From assembly GCF_016888125.1 (NCBI RefSeq), contig NZ_JACSWA010000610.1:1-45190 (forward strand): a stretch of DNA of 45,190 nucleotides, given 5' to 3'. The notes under the pieces are model-generated. The model was not told where the DNA came from and did not search any database. It saw nothing but the letters and a program-made list of their open reading frames with translations. The first letter of the stretch is position 1; every line of letters begins with the position of its first letter. A program made the position numbers and the translations under genes. This DNA is from Spirulina sp. CCY15215. GTDB lineage: Bacteria; Cyanobacteriota; Cyanobacteriia; Cyanobacteriales; Spirulinaceae. Of the stretch, positions 17,401 to 26,582 are shown piece by piece.

Positions 17401-18564
17401 CTATTTACCCATCCCCAATTGTTGAGCCTTTTGGTAAACCTTTCCTTCTGTTAATAAAGAAGGAGCAATAACCACTTCAACTTGCTGCATTTCCTTGATA
17501 TCCTTAGCACCCAAAGTTCCCATCGAGGTTTTTAATGCCCCGAGTAAATTGTGAGTACCATCATCTAATTTAGCTGGACCGACGAGAATTTCCTTAATTG
17601 TTCCCGTTGTCCCGACATTAATGCGCGTCCCTCTTGGCAAAACAGGGCTTGGAGTCGCCATACCCCAATGATAATCAACACCGGGAGCTTCCTTCGCCCG
17701 GGCAATAGGAGAACCGATCATAACCGCATCGGCACCGCAAGCAATACACTTGCAGATATCTCCCCCCGTCACAATTCCCCCATCGGCGATCGTAGGAATA
17801 TATTTACCCGTTTCTCGATAATAATCATCCCGTGCCGCCGCACAATCAGCCACCGCCGTCGCTTGGGGTACACCCACCCCTAGCACGCCGCGAGAGGTAC
17901 AAGCCGCCCCAGGCCCGATCCCCACCAAAATCCCCGCCGCACCCGCCTGCATGAGCTTTAAAGCCACCTCGTAGGTCACGCAATTGCCCAACATCACCGG
18001 CATCGGCATTTCTTGGCAAAATTGCGCCAAATCTAAAGGCGCGATCGCCCCCGGAGATAAATGATCCGTAGAGACAACAGTGGCTTGAATGCACAAGAGA
18101 TCCGCCTTCGCTTCAGCAACGATTTTGCCATACTTTTGCGCCCCAGCCGGAGTTAAACTAACCGCCGCGATCGCCCCACGATCTTTAATTTCCTTAATCC
18201 GTTGGGCAATTAATTCAGGTTTAATGGGTTCAGCGTAAAGTTCCTGCATTAAGCCAACAAACTCCTCCTTTCCCACCGAAACAATGCGATCTAAAATGGG
18301 TTTGGGGTCTTCATAGCGCGTTTGAATCCCCTCGAGATTAAGAACCCCCATTGCGCCCAATTCCGAGAGCAATGCCGCCATATTCACATCGACAACACCA
18401 TCCATTGCACTAGCAATAATGGGAATTTCTCGCTCGATATTGCCAATTGTAAAGCGAGTGTCCGCCAAACTTGGGTCTAGCGTCCTCTGTCCGGGGACAA
18501 GGGCAATTTCATCAAATCCGTAGGCTCGTCGAGCGGTTTTACCTCGACCGATTGAAATATCCAC
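17401..18564 (-). CDS. guaB3: GuaB3 family IMP dehydrogenase
   Basis: This 387-residue TIM-barrel protein of the IMPDH/GMP-reductase superfamily has no CBS (Bateman) domains. It begins [20 protein letters not shown], typical of the GuaB3 subfamily (IMP_DH_rel_2) found in cyanobacteria and actinobacteria. The catalytic loop is [17 protein letters not shown] with nucleophile Cys222, the phosphate site is near [16 protein letters not shown], and the C-terminal flap region is [13 protein letters not shown]. GuaB3 from cyanobacteria has been reported to oxidise IMP to XMP with NAD+, the rate-limiting step to GMP. It is convergent with recJ. The length is normal for the subfamily. Confidence 0.92.
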   Translation of the reverse strand: MDISIGRGKTARRAYGFDEIALVPGQRTLDPSLADTRFTIGNIEREIPIIASAMDGVVDVNMAALLSELGAMGVLNLEGIQTRYEDPKPILDRIVSVGKEEFVGLMQELYAEPIKPELIAQRIKEIKDRGAIAAVSLTPAGAQKYGKIVAEAKADLLCIQATVVSTDHLSPGAIAPLDLAQFCQEMPMPVMLGNCVTYEVALKLMQAGAAGILVGIGPGAACTSRGVLGVGVPQATAVADCAAARDDYYRETGKYIPTIADGGIVTGGDICKCIACGADAVMIGSPIARAKEAPGVDYHWGMATPSPVLPRGTRINVGTTGTIKEILVGPAKLDDGTHNLLGALKTSMGTLGAKDIKEMQQVEVVIAPSLLTEGKVYQKAQQLGMGK

Positions 18565-18747
18565 GCTCTTTTTTCGTTCCCAAAACTAATTTAGCTTAGG
18601 CTATCAAATTTTGAGGAGCGTTGGGGATGAAACCGCAAGAATTTACCCGATCGCAAGTTCTAGTTTTATGACTAGAAAATCCTGGGCTGCATAAAAATAA
18701 CCCACAGAACCAGAGAACAAATTATAGAGTCTTCCTCGAGTTCCCCC

Positions 18748-19917
18748 ATGTTCAATCCCTTGTACAGACGTTCTGATTTATTCCTCCTTTTTCCCAATAT
18801 TTTTGGGTTTAAAGGAGGAATACAAGTCTATTCTGCTTTTCTTTTACAAGCCTTGCAAAATCTACATCCCCATCACCGTTATCGAGTCTTTCTCAAATAC
18901 GATAAACCCCGTAAACGACCTTTCTCTTCCTATGTTCCCGTTCAAGCTCAAACCTGCTTTATCTGTTTCGGCAAATTTCCCCGATGGTTGCAAAGTCTGC
19001 TGATGTTCGTCAGTACGATAATAATGGGAATTCTAGAACGCCCGCGTCTCATTATTGCCACTCACCTCAACTACGGCATTGCTTGCTACTGGCTAAAACG
19101 ATTCACAGGAACACCCTATTGGATTGTCGTTCACGGTTTGGAGGGTTGGGATCTCGCCCATCCCCAACGCCAACAAGCCTTACGCTCTGCCGATCGCATT
19201 CTCGCCGTCAGTCGCTATACTCGCGATCGCCTCCTCGCCGAACAAAATCTAGATCCCGATCGCGTGGTAATTTTACCCAATACCATCCTCGGCGATCGCT
19301 TCCAACCTGCTCCCAAACCGTCTTATTTATTGCAACGCTACGGTTTAACACCCAATCAGCCTGTTATTTTCACCTTGACTCGCTTGGCACAATATAAAGG
19401 CTACGATCGCCTTCTCCATGCTCTCGTCAAAATTCGCCGTTATTTTCCTGACGTACACTATATTCTGGGGGGAAAAGGAGGTGATACCCTTCGTATTCAG
19501 GCTCTGGCACAGAAACTCGGCTTACAAAACTGCGTTACTCTAACGGGCTTCATTGCCGATGAGGAACTGTGCGATCATTACAATCTCTGTAATGTTTTCG
19601 CTCTACCCAGTACCGGAGAAGGCTTTGGGATTGTTTATTTGGAGGCTTTGGCTTGTGGGAAACCCATTCTTGGCGGCGATCGCGATGGCACCGTAGAACC
19701 GTTGGATTATGGCAAATATGGCTGTTTGGTAAATCCCGAAGATACCGAGGCGATCGCGGATAATCTCATCGCAATTTTGCAGGGAACCCATCCCAACCGA
19801 ACCCTTTTCGACCCAGAAATTCTCAGACAAAAAACCCTCGAACGCTTTGATTTTCCTCAATTTTGTCGGATATTGGCGCGACTCCTCAAATCATCTCATT
19901 TTGTAATCCCTTCTTGA
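18748..19917 (+). CDS. Glycosyltransferase family 4 (group 1)
   Basis: A 389-residue GT-B glycosyltransferase. The N-terminal FGFKGGIQVYSAFLLQAL is the acceptor-side Rossmann loop. PVIFTLTRLAQYKGYDRLLH and VHYILGGKGGDT mark the start of the donor domain, and GEGFGIVYLEALACGKPILGG carries the retaining E-x7-E motif. DRILAVSRYTRDRLL precedes the interdomain linker. It would move a sugar from a nucleotide donor to a lipid or polysaccharide at the membrane. The donor and acceptor are unknown. It stands 63 bp upstream of ycf39 on the same strand, with no functional link seen. Confidence 0.9.
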   Translation: MFNPLYRRSDLFLLFPNIFGFKGGIQVYSAFLLQALQNLHPHHRYRVFLKYDKPRKRPFSSYVPVQAQTCFICFGKFPRWLQSLLMFVSTIIMGILERPRLIIATHLNYGIACYWLKRFTGTPYWIVVHGLEGWDLAHPQRQQALRSADRILAVSRYTRDRLLAEQNLDPDRVVILPNTILGDRFQPAPKPSYLLQRYGLTPNQPVIFTLTRLAQYKGYDRLLHALVKIRRYFPDVHYILGGKGGDTLRIQALAQKLGLQNCVTLTGFIADEELCDHYNLCNVFALPSTGEGFGIVYLEALACGKPILGGDRDGTVEPLDYGKYGCLVNPEDTEAIADNLIAILQGTHPNRTLFDPEILRQKTLERFDFPQFCRILARLLKSSHFVIPS

Positions 19918-19980
19918 GAACAAATCACCGAATCCTGATAAAATCTTATAGAAACTTTACAAATACCTTTAAGATAATAA

Positions 19981-20967
19981 ATGGAAGTACTGGTTGTCGG
20001 TGCCACAGGCACCCTAGGAAGACAAGTCGCACGTCGCGCTCTTGATGCAGGTCATCAGGTTCGCTGTTTGGTCAGAAAACCGAGAAAAGCAGCATTTTTA
20101 AAAGAATGGGGAGCCGAACTCATTTATGGCGATATTTGCCAACCAGAAACATTAGCAGAAGCCCTGAATGGAATTGAAGTTGTTATTGATGCAGCAACCG
20201 CAAAAGCCACAGACTCTTTAAGTATCAAACAAGTAGACTGGGAAGGGAAAATTGCTTTAATTCAAGCCGCAAAAAAAGCAGGAATTAACCGTTATATCTT
20301 CTTTTCAATCTTGAACTCTGAGAAATTCCCCCACGTTCCCTTAATGAAAATTAAGCACTGCACAGAACTATTCTTAGCAGAATCGGGACTAAACTATACT
20401 ATTTTAAAACCCTGTGGTTTTATGCAGGGGTTAATTGGACAATTTGCCGTGCCGATTTTAGATAATCAAGTGGTTTGGGTGACGGGACAAGGTACCGCGA
20501 TCGCCTATTTAGATACCCTTGATATTGCTAAATTTACCATTCGCGCCCTCGAAGTCCCAGAAACAGAGAATCGTAGCTTCCCCCTCGTGGGAACCCGCCC
20601 CTGGGGAACTCTCGAAATTATCGAACTGTGCGAAGGTTTATCTGGGAAAACGGCAAAAACCGCTAAACTGAAGTTGTCGGTTTTGCGTTTTATGCGCCGA
20701 ATTTTGCGATTCTTCCAATGGGGAGGGAATATTGCCGATCGCTTAACCTTTGCTGAAGTAATGGCCAGCGATCTTCCCCTTGATGCACCAATGGATGAAG
20801 TTTATACCACCCTTGGCCTCAAACCAGAAGAAACCACTACCCTCGAAGAATATCTCCAAGAATATTTTTCGCGCATTATGAAAAAATTGAAAGAAATTGG
20901 TTACGAAAAGGAAAAAGAAAAACAACGCAAAAAGAAGAAACGTTCTCCTTTTAAAAACAGACCTTAA
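19981..20967 (+). CDS. ycf39: Ycf39-type photosystem II assembly factor (atypical SDR)
   Basis: The 328-residue NAD(P)-binding protein opens with MEVLVVGATGTLGRQVARRAL (Rossmann GxxGxxG) and follows the Ycf39/HCF244 pattern: ELIYGDICQPETL, DWEGKIALIQAAKKAGI, YIFFSILNS and LNYTILKPCGFMQGLI. The catalytic Tyr-x3-Lys of classical SDRs is absent, as in this family. Ycf39 works with high-light-inducible proteins in delivering chlorophyll to newly made D1 during photosystem II assembly at the thylakoid. The C-terminus is very basic (KEKEKQRKKKKRS). Its presence supports an oxygenic phototroph. Confidence 0.92.
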   Translation: MEVLVVGATGTLGRQVARRALDAGHQVRCLVRKPRKAAFLKEWGAELIYGDICQPETLAEALNGIEVVIDAATAKATDSLSIKQVDWEGKIALIQAAKKAGINRYIFFSILNSEKFPHVPLMKIKHCTELFLAESGLNYTILKPCGFMQGLIGQFAVPILDNQVVWVTGQGTAIAYLDTLDIAKFTIRALEVPETENRSFPLVGTRPWGTLEIIELCEGLSGKTAKTAKLKLSVLRFMRRILRFFQWGGNIADRLTFAEVMASDLPLDAPMDEVYTTLGLKPEETTTLEEYLQEYFSRIMKKLKEIGYEKEKEKQRKKKKRSPFKNRP

Positions 20968-21028
20968 TGATTCTCAGAATTATTCTCACTTTGATTTGTC
21001 CCTTTGTTAACAAACTGGATTGTTTACC

Positions 21029-21946
21029 GTGCCAAAAGTAGGCATTCTTTATAACGACCTCAAACCCACGGCTTGTCGCATTGCCAGTGAAATCCAAGCT
21101 AAACTGCGCGATCGCGGCTGTGAAGTCCTCCTGACATCAAGTTATGGCGGCATCTTGGGCTTTTCTAAACCAGGCAGTCCGAGTTGTCACACCCCCATCG
21201 AAAACCTAGTTCCCCCAGAATTCGATGACAGTATGGATTTTGGTATTGTCTTTGGGGGAGATGGCACCGTATTGGCGGCATTCCGCCAAGTTGCGCCTTT
21301 AGGGATTCCTTTGTTAGGAGTCAATACGGGACACATGGGATTTCTCACAGAAACCTATGTTAACCAACTCTCTGAAGCCATCGAACAGGCGATCGCGGGA
21401 GACTATGAAGTTGAAGAAAGAACCATGCTGGCCGTGCGAATCTTCAGAAGCGATCGCCTTTTATGGGAAGCCCTCTGCTTAAACGAAATGGTGCTACACC
21501 GGGAACCCCTAACCAGTATGTGCCATTTCGAGGTACAAATCGGTCGTCATGCACCCATTGATATCGCTGCGGATGGAGTCATTGTTTCAACCCCCACGGG
21601 ATCGACGGCTTATTCCCTCGGGGCAGGAGGACCCGTTGTTACCCCAGGCATTCCTGCACTGCAACTGATTCCTATCTGTCCTCATTCTCTGGCTTCTCGC
21701 GCCTTGGTTTTTTCTAATCAAGAAATCGTGACAATTTTTCCCGCTAATCCTAATCCAATGGTTATGGTTGTAGATGGAAATGGCGGTTGTGCCGTTCTGC
21801 CCCAAGATCGGGTACAAATTGAAAAGGCTCAGTATTCCGCTAAGTTTATGCGCTTGCAACCACCGGAATTCTTCCGCATTCTCCGAGAAAAGCTCGGTTG
21901 GGGACTTCCCCATATTGCCAAGCCCACTTCCGTAGAACTACCCTGA
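21029..21946 (+). CDS. nadK: NAD(+) kinase
   Basis: About 305 residues, with the NadK signatures [12 protein letters not shown] (GGDG, ATP site), [17 protein letters not shown] and [20 protein letters not shown]. It phosphorylates NAD+ to NADP+ using ATP. The GTG at 21029 is chosen because the protein then begins [13 protein letters not shown], the usual start of this family. The TTG at 21020 would add three residues. C-terminal [20 protein letters not shown] is characteristic of one of the two cyanobacterial NadK types. It lies between ycf39 and the response regulator on the same strand, 61 and 87 bp away, possibly co-transcribed. Confidence 0.95.
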   Translation: MPKVGILYNDLKPTACRIASEIQAKLRDRGCEVLLTSSYGGILGFSKPGSPSCHTPIENLVPPEFDDSMDFGIVFGGDGTVLAAFRQVAPLGIPLLGVNTGHMGFLTETYVNQLSEAIEQAIAGDYEVEERTMLAVRIFRSDRLLWEALCLNEMVLHREPLTSMCHFEVQIGRHAPIDIAADGVIVSTPTGSTAYSLGAGGPVVTPGIPALQLIPICPHSLASRALVFSNQEIVTIFPANPNPMVMVVDGNGGCAVLPQDRVQIEKAQYSAKFMRLQPPEFFRILREKLGWGLPHIAKPTSVELP

Positions 21947-22033
21947 TCCCCCATCAAGGAAGGAACAGTTGCTAGATTCGATAGTCATGTTATAAGTAGG
22001 GAGGTTGATAAGCATTTATACTCAGTAAGTTTT

Positions 22034-22729
22034 ATGGCAATAGCAGTTTTAGAGCGTTCTCCCTGTATTCTCGTGGTTAGACCGGAAGAAAAATGTACGC
22101 GGCAAATCTATCGGGATTTGACTGAAGCGGGATATGAGATTGAGATTGCCTCGGATGTGGATAAAAGCCTACAAAAGGCTAACGAGATCCAGCCCGCAAT
22201 GGTACTGATCGATCGCACTCAAGCCGGAGAAGCGGGATTTCAATTTTGCCGCGAACTTCGCGCCATTGGCAGTCGGACTCCGGTATTAATGTTGATGGCG
22301 ACTGAGACGGTTAGCGATCGCATTGCCTGTTTGGAAGCTGGGGCGGATGATTATATTCTCAAGCCCTATCGCGTGGAAACCCTGTTACAGTTAGTTCATC
22401 TTTATCTACAAACACCACAACAGTCCTCCGAACAATTGCGTTTTGGCAACTTGATTTTGGATTTAACTACCCGTCGGGCTATTCGTAATGGTCGGGAATT
22501 CGATCTGACCATGAAGGAATATGAACTGCTTAAATACTTAATGTCTCATCCTCGGGAAGTCGTCACGCGGGAGCAAATTCTCGAAAATGTTTGGGGTTAT
22601 GATTTTCTGGGAGAATCGAATGTAATTGAGGTTTATATTCGCTATCTACGCCTTAAAATCGAGGATGAGGGCGAAAAACGTCTTATTCAAACCGTGCGTG
22701 GCGTGGGATATGTTTTAAGAGAAACTTGA
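22034..22729 (+). CDS. nblR: OmpR-family response regulator, NblR-like
   Basis: The 231-residue protein has a receiver domain (10-122) and a winged-helix DNA-binding domain (about 133-231; TMKEYELLKYLMSHPREVVTREQILENVW and IQTVRGVGYVLRE). Phospho-acceptor Asp60 (VLIDRTQ) and Lys110 (YILKPY) are present. The acidic pocket that should bind Mg2+ reads VVRPEE instead of VVDDE, so phosphorylation may be weak or absent. This is reminiscent of NblR, which is described as acting without canonical phosphorylation in controlling phycobilisome breakdown and stress survival. The assignment to NblR rests on overall resemblance and the ACLEAGADDY and LTTRRAIRNG segments. It is eight bases upstream of the DUF192 gene. 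Confidence 0.8.
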   Translation: MAIAVLERSPCILVVRPEEKCTRQIYRDLTEAGYEIEIASDVDKSLQKANEIQPAMVLIDRTQAGEAGFQFCRELRAIGSRTPVLMLMATETVSDRIACLEAGADDYILKPYRVETLLQLVHLYLQTPQQSSEQLRFGNLILDLTTRRAIRNGREFDLTMKEYELLKYLMSHPREVVTREQILENVWGYDFLGESNVIEVYIRYLRLKIEDEGEKRLIQTVRGVGYVLRET

Positions 22730-22737
22730 GGAAAAAT

Positions 22738-23235
22738 ATGAAACCTTTTAAACTGGGCTGGGTTGTTATACTGGGTTTGTTTTTATGGGGATGTGTTCCT
22801 GTTGTGACTTCTGAAGGCTCTCAACCCGTTACCGCCGAAAATCAAGGTCAAATGCTGCCAATTCGCGCAACTGCCACAATGGGGGGCGAAACAATTCAAT
22901 TAGAAGTTGCCGAAACTCCCGAACAACAGGCACTTGGTTTGATGTTTCGCGATCGCTTGCCTGGCGATCGCGGGATGCTATTTTCTTTCACTCCTCCTCG
23001 TCAAGTCGGTTTTTGGATGAAGAATGTTAGTATCTATCTCGATATGGTATTTTTGCAGGATGGCGAGATACTTTATATCGCCGCGAATGTCCCCCCCTGC
23101 AATAAACCTGCTTCTCAATGTCCCGCTTATGGTCCCCCCGAGGAGATCGATCGCGTCATTGAATTACGGGGGGGAAGAGCAGAAGAATTAGGACTCAAAA
23201 TAGGCGATCGCATTACAATTGAATTCTTAAATTAA
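22738..23235 (+). CDS. DUF192 family lipoprotein
   Basis: About 165 residues from an ATG at 22738, preceded by GAGGAAAA; the TTG at 22726 would overlap the previous stop. A signal peptide with lipobox (LFLWGC) ends near residue 18, so the protein is probably a lipoprotein facing the periplasm. Residues 45-165 are DUF192: VAETPEQQALGLMFRDRLP, GMLFSFTPPRQVGFWMKNV, LDMVFLQDGEI and the C-terminal ELRGGRAEELGLKIGDRI. The family has no firmly known biochemical role. It follows the response regulator gene after 8 bp and is probably co-transcribed with it. Confidence 0.88.
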   Translation: MKPFKLGWVVILGLFLWGCVPVVTSEGSQPVTAENQGQMLPIRATATMGGETIQLEVAETPEQQALGLMFRDRLPGDRGMLFSFTPPRQVGFWMKNVSIYLDMVFLQDGEILYIAANVPPCNKPASQCPAYGPPEEIDRVIELRGGRAEELGLKIGDRITIEFLN

Positions 23236-23495
23236 GCAATATTTTCTTAAACTCAGATTTTCTTAGTTATTTGCTCGATTTTTGTTATAATTTTCCTCTC
23301 TTGTCGGCTACAATCATTCTAATTCGGTTGCGATCAGATTAGAGATTATTCCTTGACTGGAAATCGTCTAAAATACAATACGAAAATAAATTCAGATTTT
23401 TTGTGATTTTTTGATCGAGTACAATAAAGAGTTTTTCAGAAAAACTAAAGAATCAAAAATTTAATAAACCTTTACTAAAACAATCTTTTTCAATC
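23236..23495. other. AT-rich intergenic region with a small hairpin
   Basis: About 260 bp without a gene. It holds an AT-rich hairpin at 23430-23446 (AGTTTTT-CAG-AAAAACT), a TATAAT at 23286 and a TACAAT at 23420, neither with a well-spaced -35 box. Nothing else is recognised. Confidence 0.4.
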
Positions 23496-23503
23496 AGGAG
23501 GTG
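23496..23503 (+). promoter_or_regulatory. Very strong ribosome binding site of the DUF2949 gene
   Basis: AGGAGGTG, close to the full anti-Shine-Dalgarno complement, lies five bases before the ATG at 23509. It fixes the start of this small gene and is stronger than any other site noticed in the window. Confidence 0.8.
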
Positions 23504-23508
23504 GGGAA

Positions 23509-23718
23509 ATGCAGCCCGCTAATTATACTCGCTTTATTCGTTTTCTTCACGAAGAATTAGCTTTACCACAAGATGCGATCGCGATCGCCCAACGCTATTT
23601 TGAACGTGATTCTGGGTCTTTTCCCATGATTCTCTGGCAATATGGTTTGATTACTCTCGAACAATTGGAACGTATTTTTGACTGGTTAGAAGAATCACCT
23701 TTGATAGTTGATAGGTAA
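23509..23718 (+). CDS. DUF2949 small protein
   Basis: A 69-residue protein of the cyanobacterial DUF2949 family. FIRFLHEELALPQDAIAIA and PMILWQYGLITLEQLERIFDWLE form two helical blocks of the kind expected. The exceptional Shine-Dalgarno sequence suggests high translation. Function unknown. The last codons (LIVDR and stop) are encoded by the TTGATAG heptamer array that continues past the gene, so the original C-terminus may have been replaced. The next gene, on the opposite strand, ends at 23794. Confidence 0.85.
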   Translation: MQPANYTRFIRFLHEELALPQDAIAIAQRYFERDSGSFPMILWQYGLITLEQLERIFDWLEESPLIVDR

Positions 23719-23769
23719 GTAGTTGATAGGTAAGTAGTTGATAGTTGATAGTTGATAGTTGATAGTTGG
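23701..23769. repeat. TTGATAG heptamer array
   Basis: Units of TTGATAG, some separated by GTAAGTAG, run about 69 bp from the last codons of the DUF2949 gene into the gap before the ABC ATPase stop. This matches the short tandemly repeated heptanucleotides known from cyanobacteria. Confidence 0.85.
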
Positions 23770-23793
23770 GAGATGAGGAGGGTAATTGATAGT

Positions 23794-24780
23794 TCATTCC
23801 TCATCATTGATCATTTCTTCTATCGGGGGAGAATCCAAAACTTCTTCCTCTGTTGTCAATTCTAAAAATACATCTTCTAGAGTGGGTTGAGTGCGGCGCA
23901 TTTCGTATAATCCCAAACCATTTTTAACGATCGCGCTGGCTAAATCCCGTCCGAGTCCGTTATGACTGTCCATCGTAATCTGTAGAAGAGAACGATTGGG
24001 GCGTTCGGGAAAAGGTTTAATTTCTACCGATCGCACCCCAGAGATGACTTTAAGAATCGGTTTTACCCGCAATACATCACCTTCGACTTCCATTTCGTAG
24101 CCGGATTCTCCCGTTAATTCCCCCATCAAATTATCGGGGGTATTGGTGACAACTACTCGACCGCGATTAATAATTGTAACGCGATCGCAGGTCATACTGG
24201 CTTCGGGTAAAATGTGAGTTGAGAGAATGATCGTATGTTCTCCTGCCAAACTTTTAATCAGATTGCGAACTTCGATAATTTGGCGCGGGTCTAACCCCAC
24301 TGTAGGTTCATCGAGAATAATCACGGGAGGATTATGCACGATCGCCTGAGCAATTCCCACCCGTTGGCGAAATCCCTTAGAGAGTTTGCGGATTAAAATC
24401 TTGCGCTTTTCCTCAATATTGCAGCGTTGAATGGCCAAATCGACACGATCAACGCGATCGCCAGCCGAAATACCTTTAATTCGCGCCACAAAATGTAAAA
24501 ACCCCTGCACCGTCATTTCCAAATATAACGGCGGCGTTTCCGGTAAATAGCCAATGCGCTTGCGAACTTCCATCGACTGTTCGTGAACATCATATCCTGC
24601 TATTCTTGCCGTCCCCGATGTCGCAGGTAAATATCCTGATAATATCCGCATCGTGGTGGTTTTTCCCGCCCCATTCGGACCGAGAAAACCGAGAATCTCC
24701 CCATCTTCGACAGAAAAATCTACATCTTGAATAGCTGGGATCGAATTATAAATTTTACTGAGATGCTCAACTTCTATCAT
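23794..24780 (-). CDS. ABC transporter ATP-binding protein
   Basis: A 328-residue ABC ATPase with Walker A GPNGAGKTTT, Q-loop region GYLPETPPLY, signature LSKGFRQRVGIAQAI, Walker B VIILDEPTVGLD and switch His in ILSTHIL. A C-terminal region of about 100 residues (from GYEMEVEGD) is typical of drug, Na+ or GldA-like export ATPases. It would energise a membrane permease, but none is adjacent, so the partner must be encoded elsewhere. It lies about 80 bp downstream of the ABC1 kinase gene on the same strand and may share its transcript. The acidic end (EEEVLDSPPIEEMINDEE) is unremarkable. Confidence 0.92.
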   Translation of the reverse strand: MIEVEHLSKIYNSIPAIQDVDFSVEDGEILGFLGPNGAGKTTTMRILSGYLPATSGTARIAGYDVHEQSMEVRKRIGYLPETPPLYLEMTVQGFLHFVARIKGISAGDRVDRVDLAIQRCNIEEKRKILIRKLSKGFRQRVGIAQAIVHNPPVIILDEPTVGLDPRQIIEVRNLIKSLAGEHTIILSTHILPEASMTCDRVTIINRGRVVVTNTPDNLMGELTGESGYEMEVEGDVLRVKPILKVISGVRSVEIKPFPERPNRSLLQITMDSHNGLGRDLASAIVKNGLGLYEMRRTQPTLEDVFLELTTEEEVLDSPPIEEMINDEE

Positions 24781-24860
24781 TCAGTAACGGGTTTATGAAT
24801 TACGAATTTACTCTAGTTAATTTTGCTCTAAAAAGCAACCTCCCTCTTTTACCGATATTT

Positions 24861-26516
24861 CTAGCGCAACCGTCCCGATCGCAAAATGCTAACAATCAAC
24901 CATAATCCTAAAAATGTGGCGATCGCCAAAAGAATCTCACTTAAAATAGAAATCTGAGGATTGGGCGCACCTGTTGCTAATAGTGATGCTCCCATAATTA
25001 ACGAACCTACGACAATACTAAAAGATAAACGATTGGCAGAATCATCCATACTGCGACGCAGGGAAGGTAACTCGCGAATTTGTAGATTCCACTGCAAGGT
25101 TTCCGAACTTAAACGATCTAATAACACCTCAATTTGTCGCGGACTTTGTACAGAAAGGGCTTTTAAATCTAATGCCGTTCTCAAAACTGTTTGTAGGGGT
25201 TCATCTCCCAAAAGTTGACGGCGAAATAAATCCGTCATTAAGGGTTTAAATTCATCAAGTAAATTGATTTCCGGATAAAAACCGCGAGCAACCCCTTCTA
25301 AATTGGCTAAACTCTTAGCATAGAGTCCCATATTTCCGGGCATTTTTATTTTGTTCTTGCGGGTGATCGACAAAATTTCGTAGAATACTTCGCTAAAGTT
25401 TATTTTTGCGAGACTGAGATTATAGTATCTGCGTAACATTTTCTCATAGTCTCGTTCTAAGGAAATCAGATCCGTGGGTTGCGTTGTTTCTGATAATTCT
25501 AAGGTTAATTGGCTGCATCTTTTAGCATCGATATCAACAATTGCCAGTAACATTTCTACGAGAATTTTTTGGGTGCGAGGATCTAAACGACCGATCATAC
25601 CGCAATCAATTAAAGCGATGCGATCGCTGGCTAAATAAAAGATATTACCGGGATGGGGATCGGCATGGAAAAACCCATCAATAAACATCTGTTGAAAAAA
25701 GGCACGAAAGAGCAATGTAGCAATTTCTTGACGGCGTTTTTTCTCACCATCAGATCCTTTACTAACAGAAACTATCTCTGCATCTAAAATGGGTTTTCCA
25801 TCTAACCATTCTAAAACCAATAATTTCTTGGTTGTCAGATCGCGATAGATTTCCGGAATGATTAATTCCTGAGAATTAACCCAGTTACTTTTAGCTAAAT
25901 TCTCCCGCAATTGTTCTGTATAACTTGCCTCTTTATTAAAATCTAATTCAGCTTGTAAGGCTTTAGTAAATTCATCAGCTAATGTTACAACATCATAATC
26001 TTTACCAAAATCCGTTACTGAAATCAATTCAGCAACGGCTTTAATCAGATCGATATCTTGGGCGACAATGAGATCGATCCCTGGACGCTGTACTTTCATG
26101 GCCACTTCTCGACCATCTTTTAAAGTAGCACGATGAATTTGGGCAATCGACCCCGCAGCAACGGGTTGAGTCTCTATTTTTGCAAAAATCTCCTCAATTG
26201 GACGGTGGAGTTCTTGACGAATTGTTCCTTCAATTTGAGACCAGGAAACAGTAGGAACTTTTGCTTGTAATGCCGTAAGAGATTTAATGTATCTAGAAGG
26301 GAGTAAGTCCGGACGAGTACTGAGAAGTTGTCCTAATTTGACATAGACAGGCCCCAACTCTACGAGAATATTGCGGAGAACTTCAGGGGTAGGAATTTGC
26401 GGTTCTCCCAGTTTTCCTCCCGTTAAAACTCCGCGCATATAGTCCCAACCATTACCGAAGACTATTTCGAGAATTTCTCGTTGTCGCGATGTATTTTGTG
26501 TTAATGCTAAAACCAT
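24861..26516 (-). CDS. ABC1/UbiB-family protein kinase-like protein
   Basis: 551 residues. The family's KxGQ motif is in VYVKLGQLLSTRPDLLPSRY, the alanine-rich loop is PVAAGSIAQIHRATL, and the catalytic lysine is in REVAMKVQRPG. HADPHPGNIFYL holds the metal and catalytic region, and ALIDCGMIGRL the DFG-like aspartate. Two hydrophobic segments end the protein (FSIVVGSLIMGASLLATGA and ILLAIATFLGLWLIVSIL). ABC1 kinases are atypical ATP-binding proteins tied to quinone and prenyl-lipid metabolism. Cyanobacteria carry several, and which one this is cannot be told from sequence alone. It follows the guanylyltransferase gene after about 66 bp on the minus strand. Confidence 0.92.
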   Translation of the reverse strand: MVLALTQNTSRQREILEIVFGNGWDYMRGVLTGGKLGEPQIPTPEVLRNILVELGPVYVKLGQLLSTRPDLLPSRYIKSLTALQAKVPTVSWSQIEGTIRQELHRPIEEIFAKIETQPVAAGSIAQIHRATLKDGREVAMKVQRPGIDLIVAQDIDLIKAVAELISVTDFGKDYDVVTLADEFTKALQAELDFNKEASYTEQLRENLAKSNWVNSQELIIPEIYRDLTTKKLLVLEWLDGKPILDAEIVSVSKGSDGEKKRRQEIATLLFRAFFQQMFIDGFFHADPHPGNIFYLASDRIALIDCGMIGRLDPRTQKILVEMLLAIVDIDAKRCSQLTLELSETTQPTDLISLERDYEKMLRRYYNLSLAKINFSEVFYEILSITRKNKIKMPGNMGLYAKSLANLEGVARGFYPEINLLDEFKPLMTDLFRRQLLGDEPLQTVLRTALDLKALSVQSPRQIEVLLDRLSSETLQWNLQIRELPSLRRSMDDSANRLSFSIVVGSLIMGASLLATGAPNPQISILSEILLAIATFLGLWLIVSILRSGRLR

Positions 26517-26582
26517 AATTTTAGAGAATAGGGAACGATCGCCCAGTTAAGGAAAAAAGAAGAGGAAATGGGGCATCGAGAA

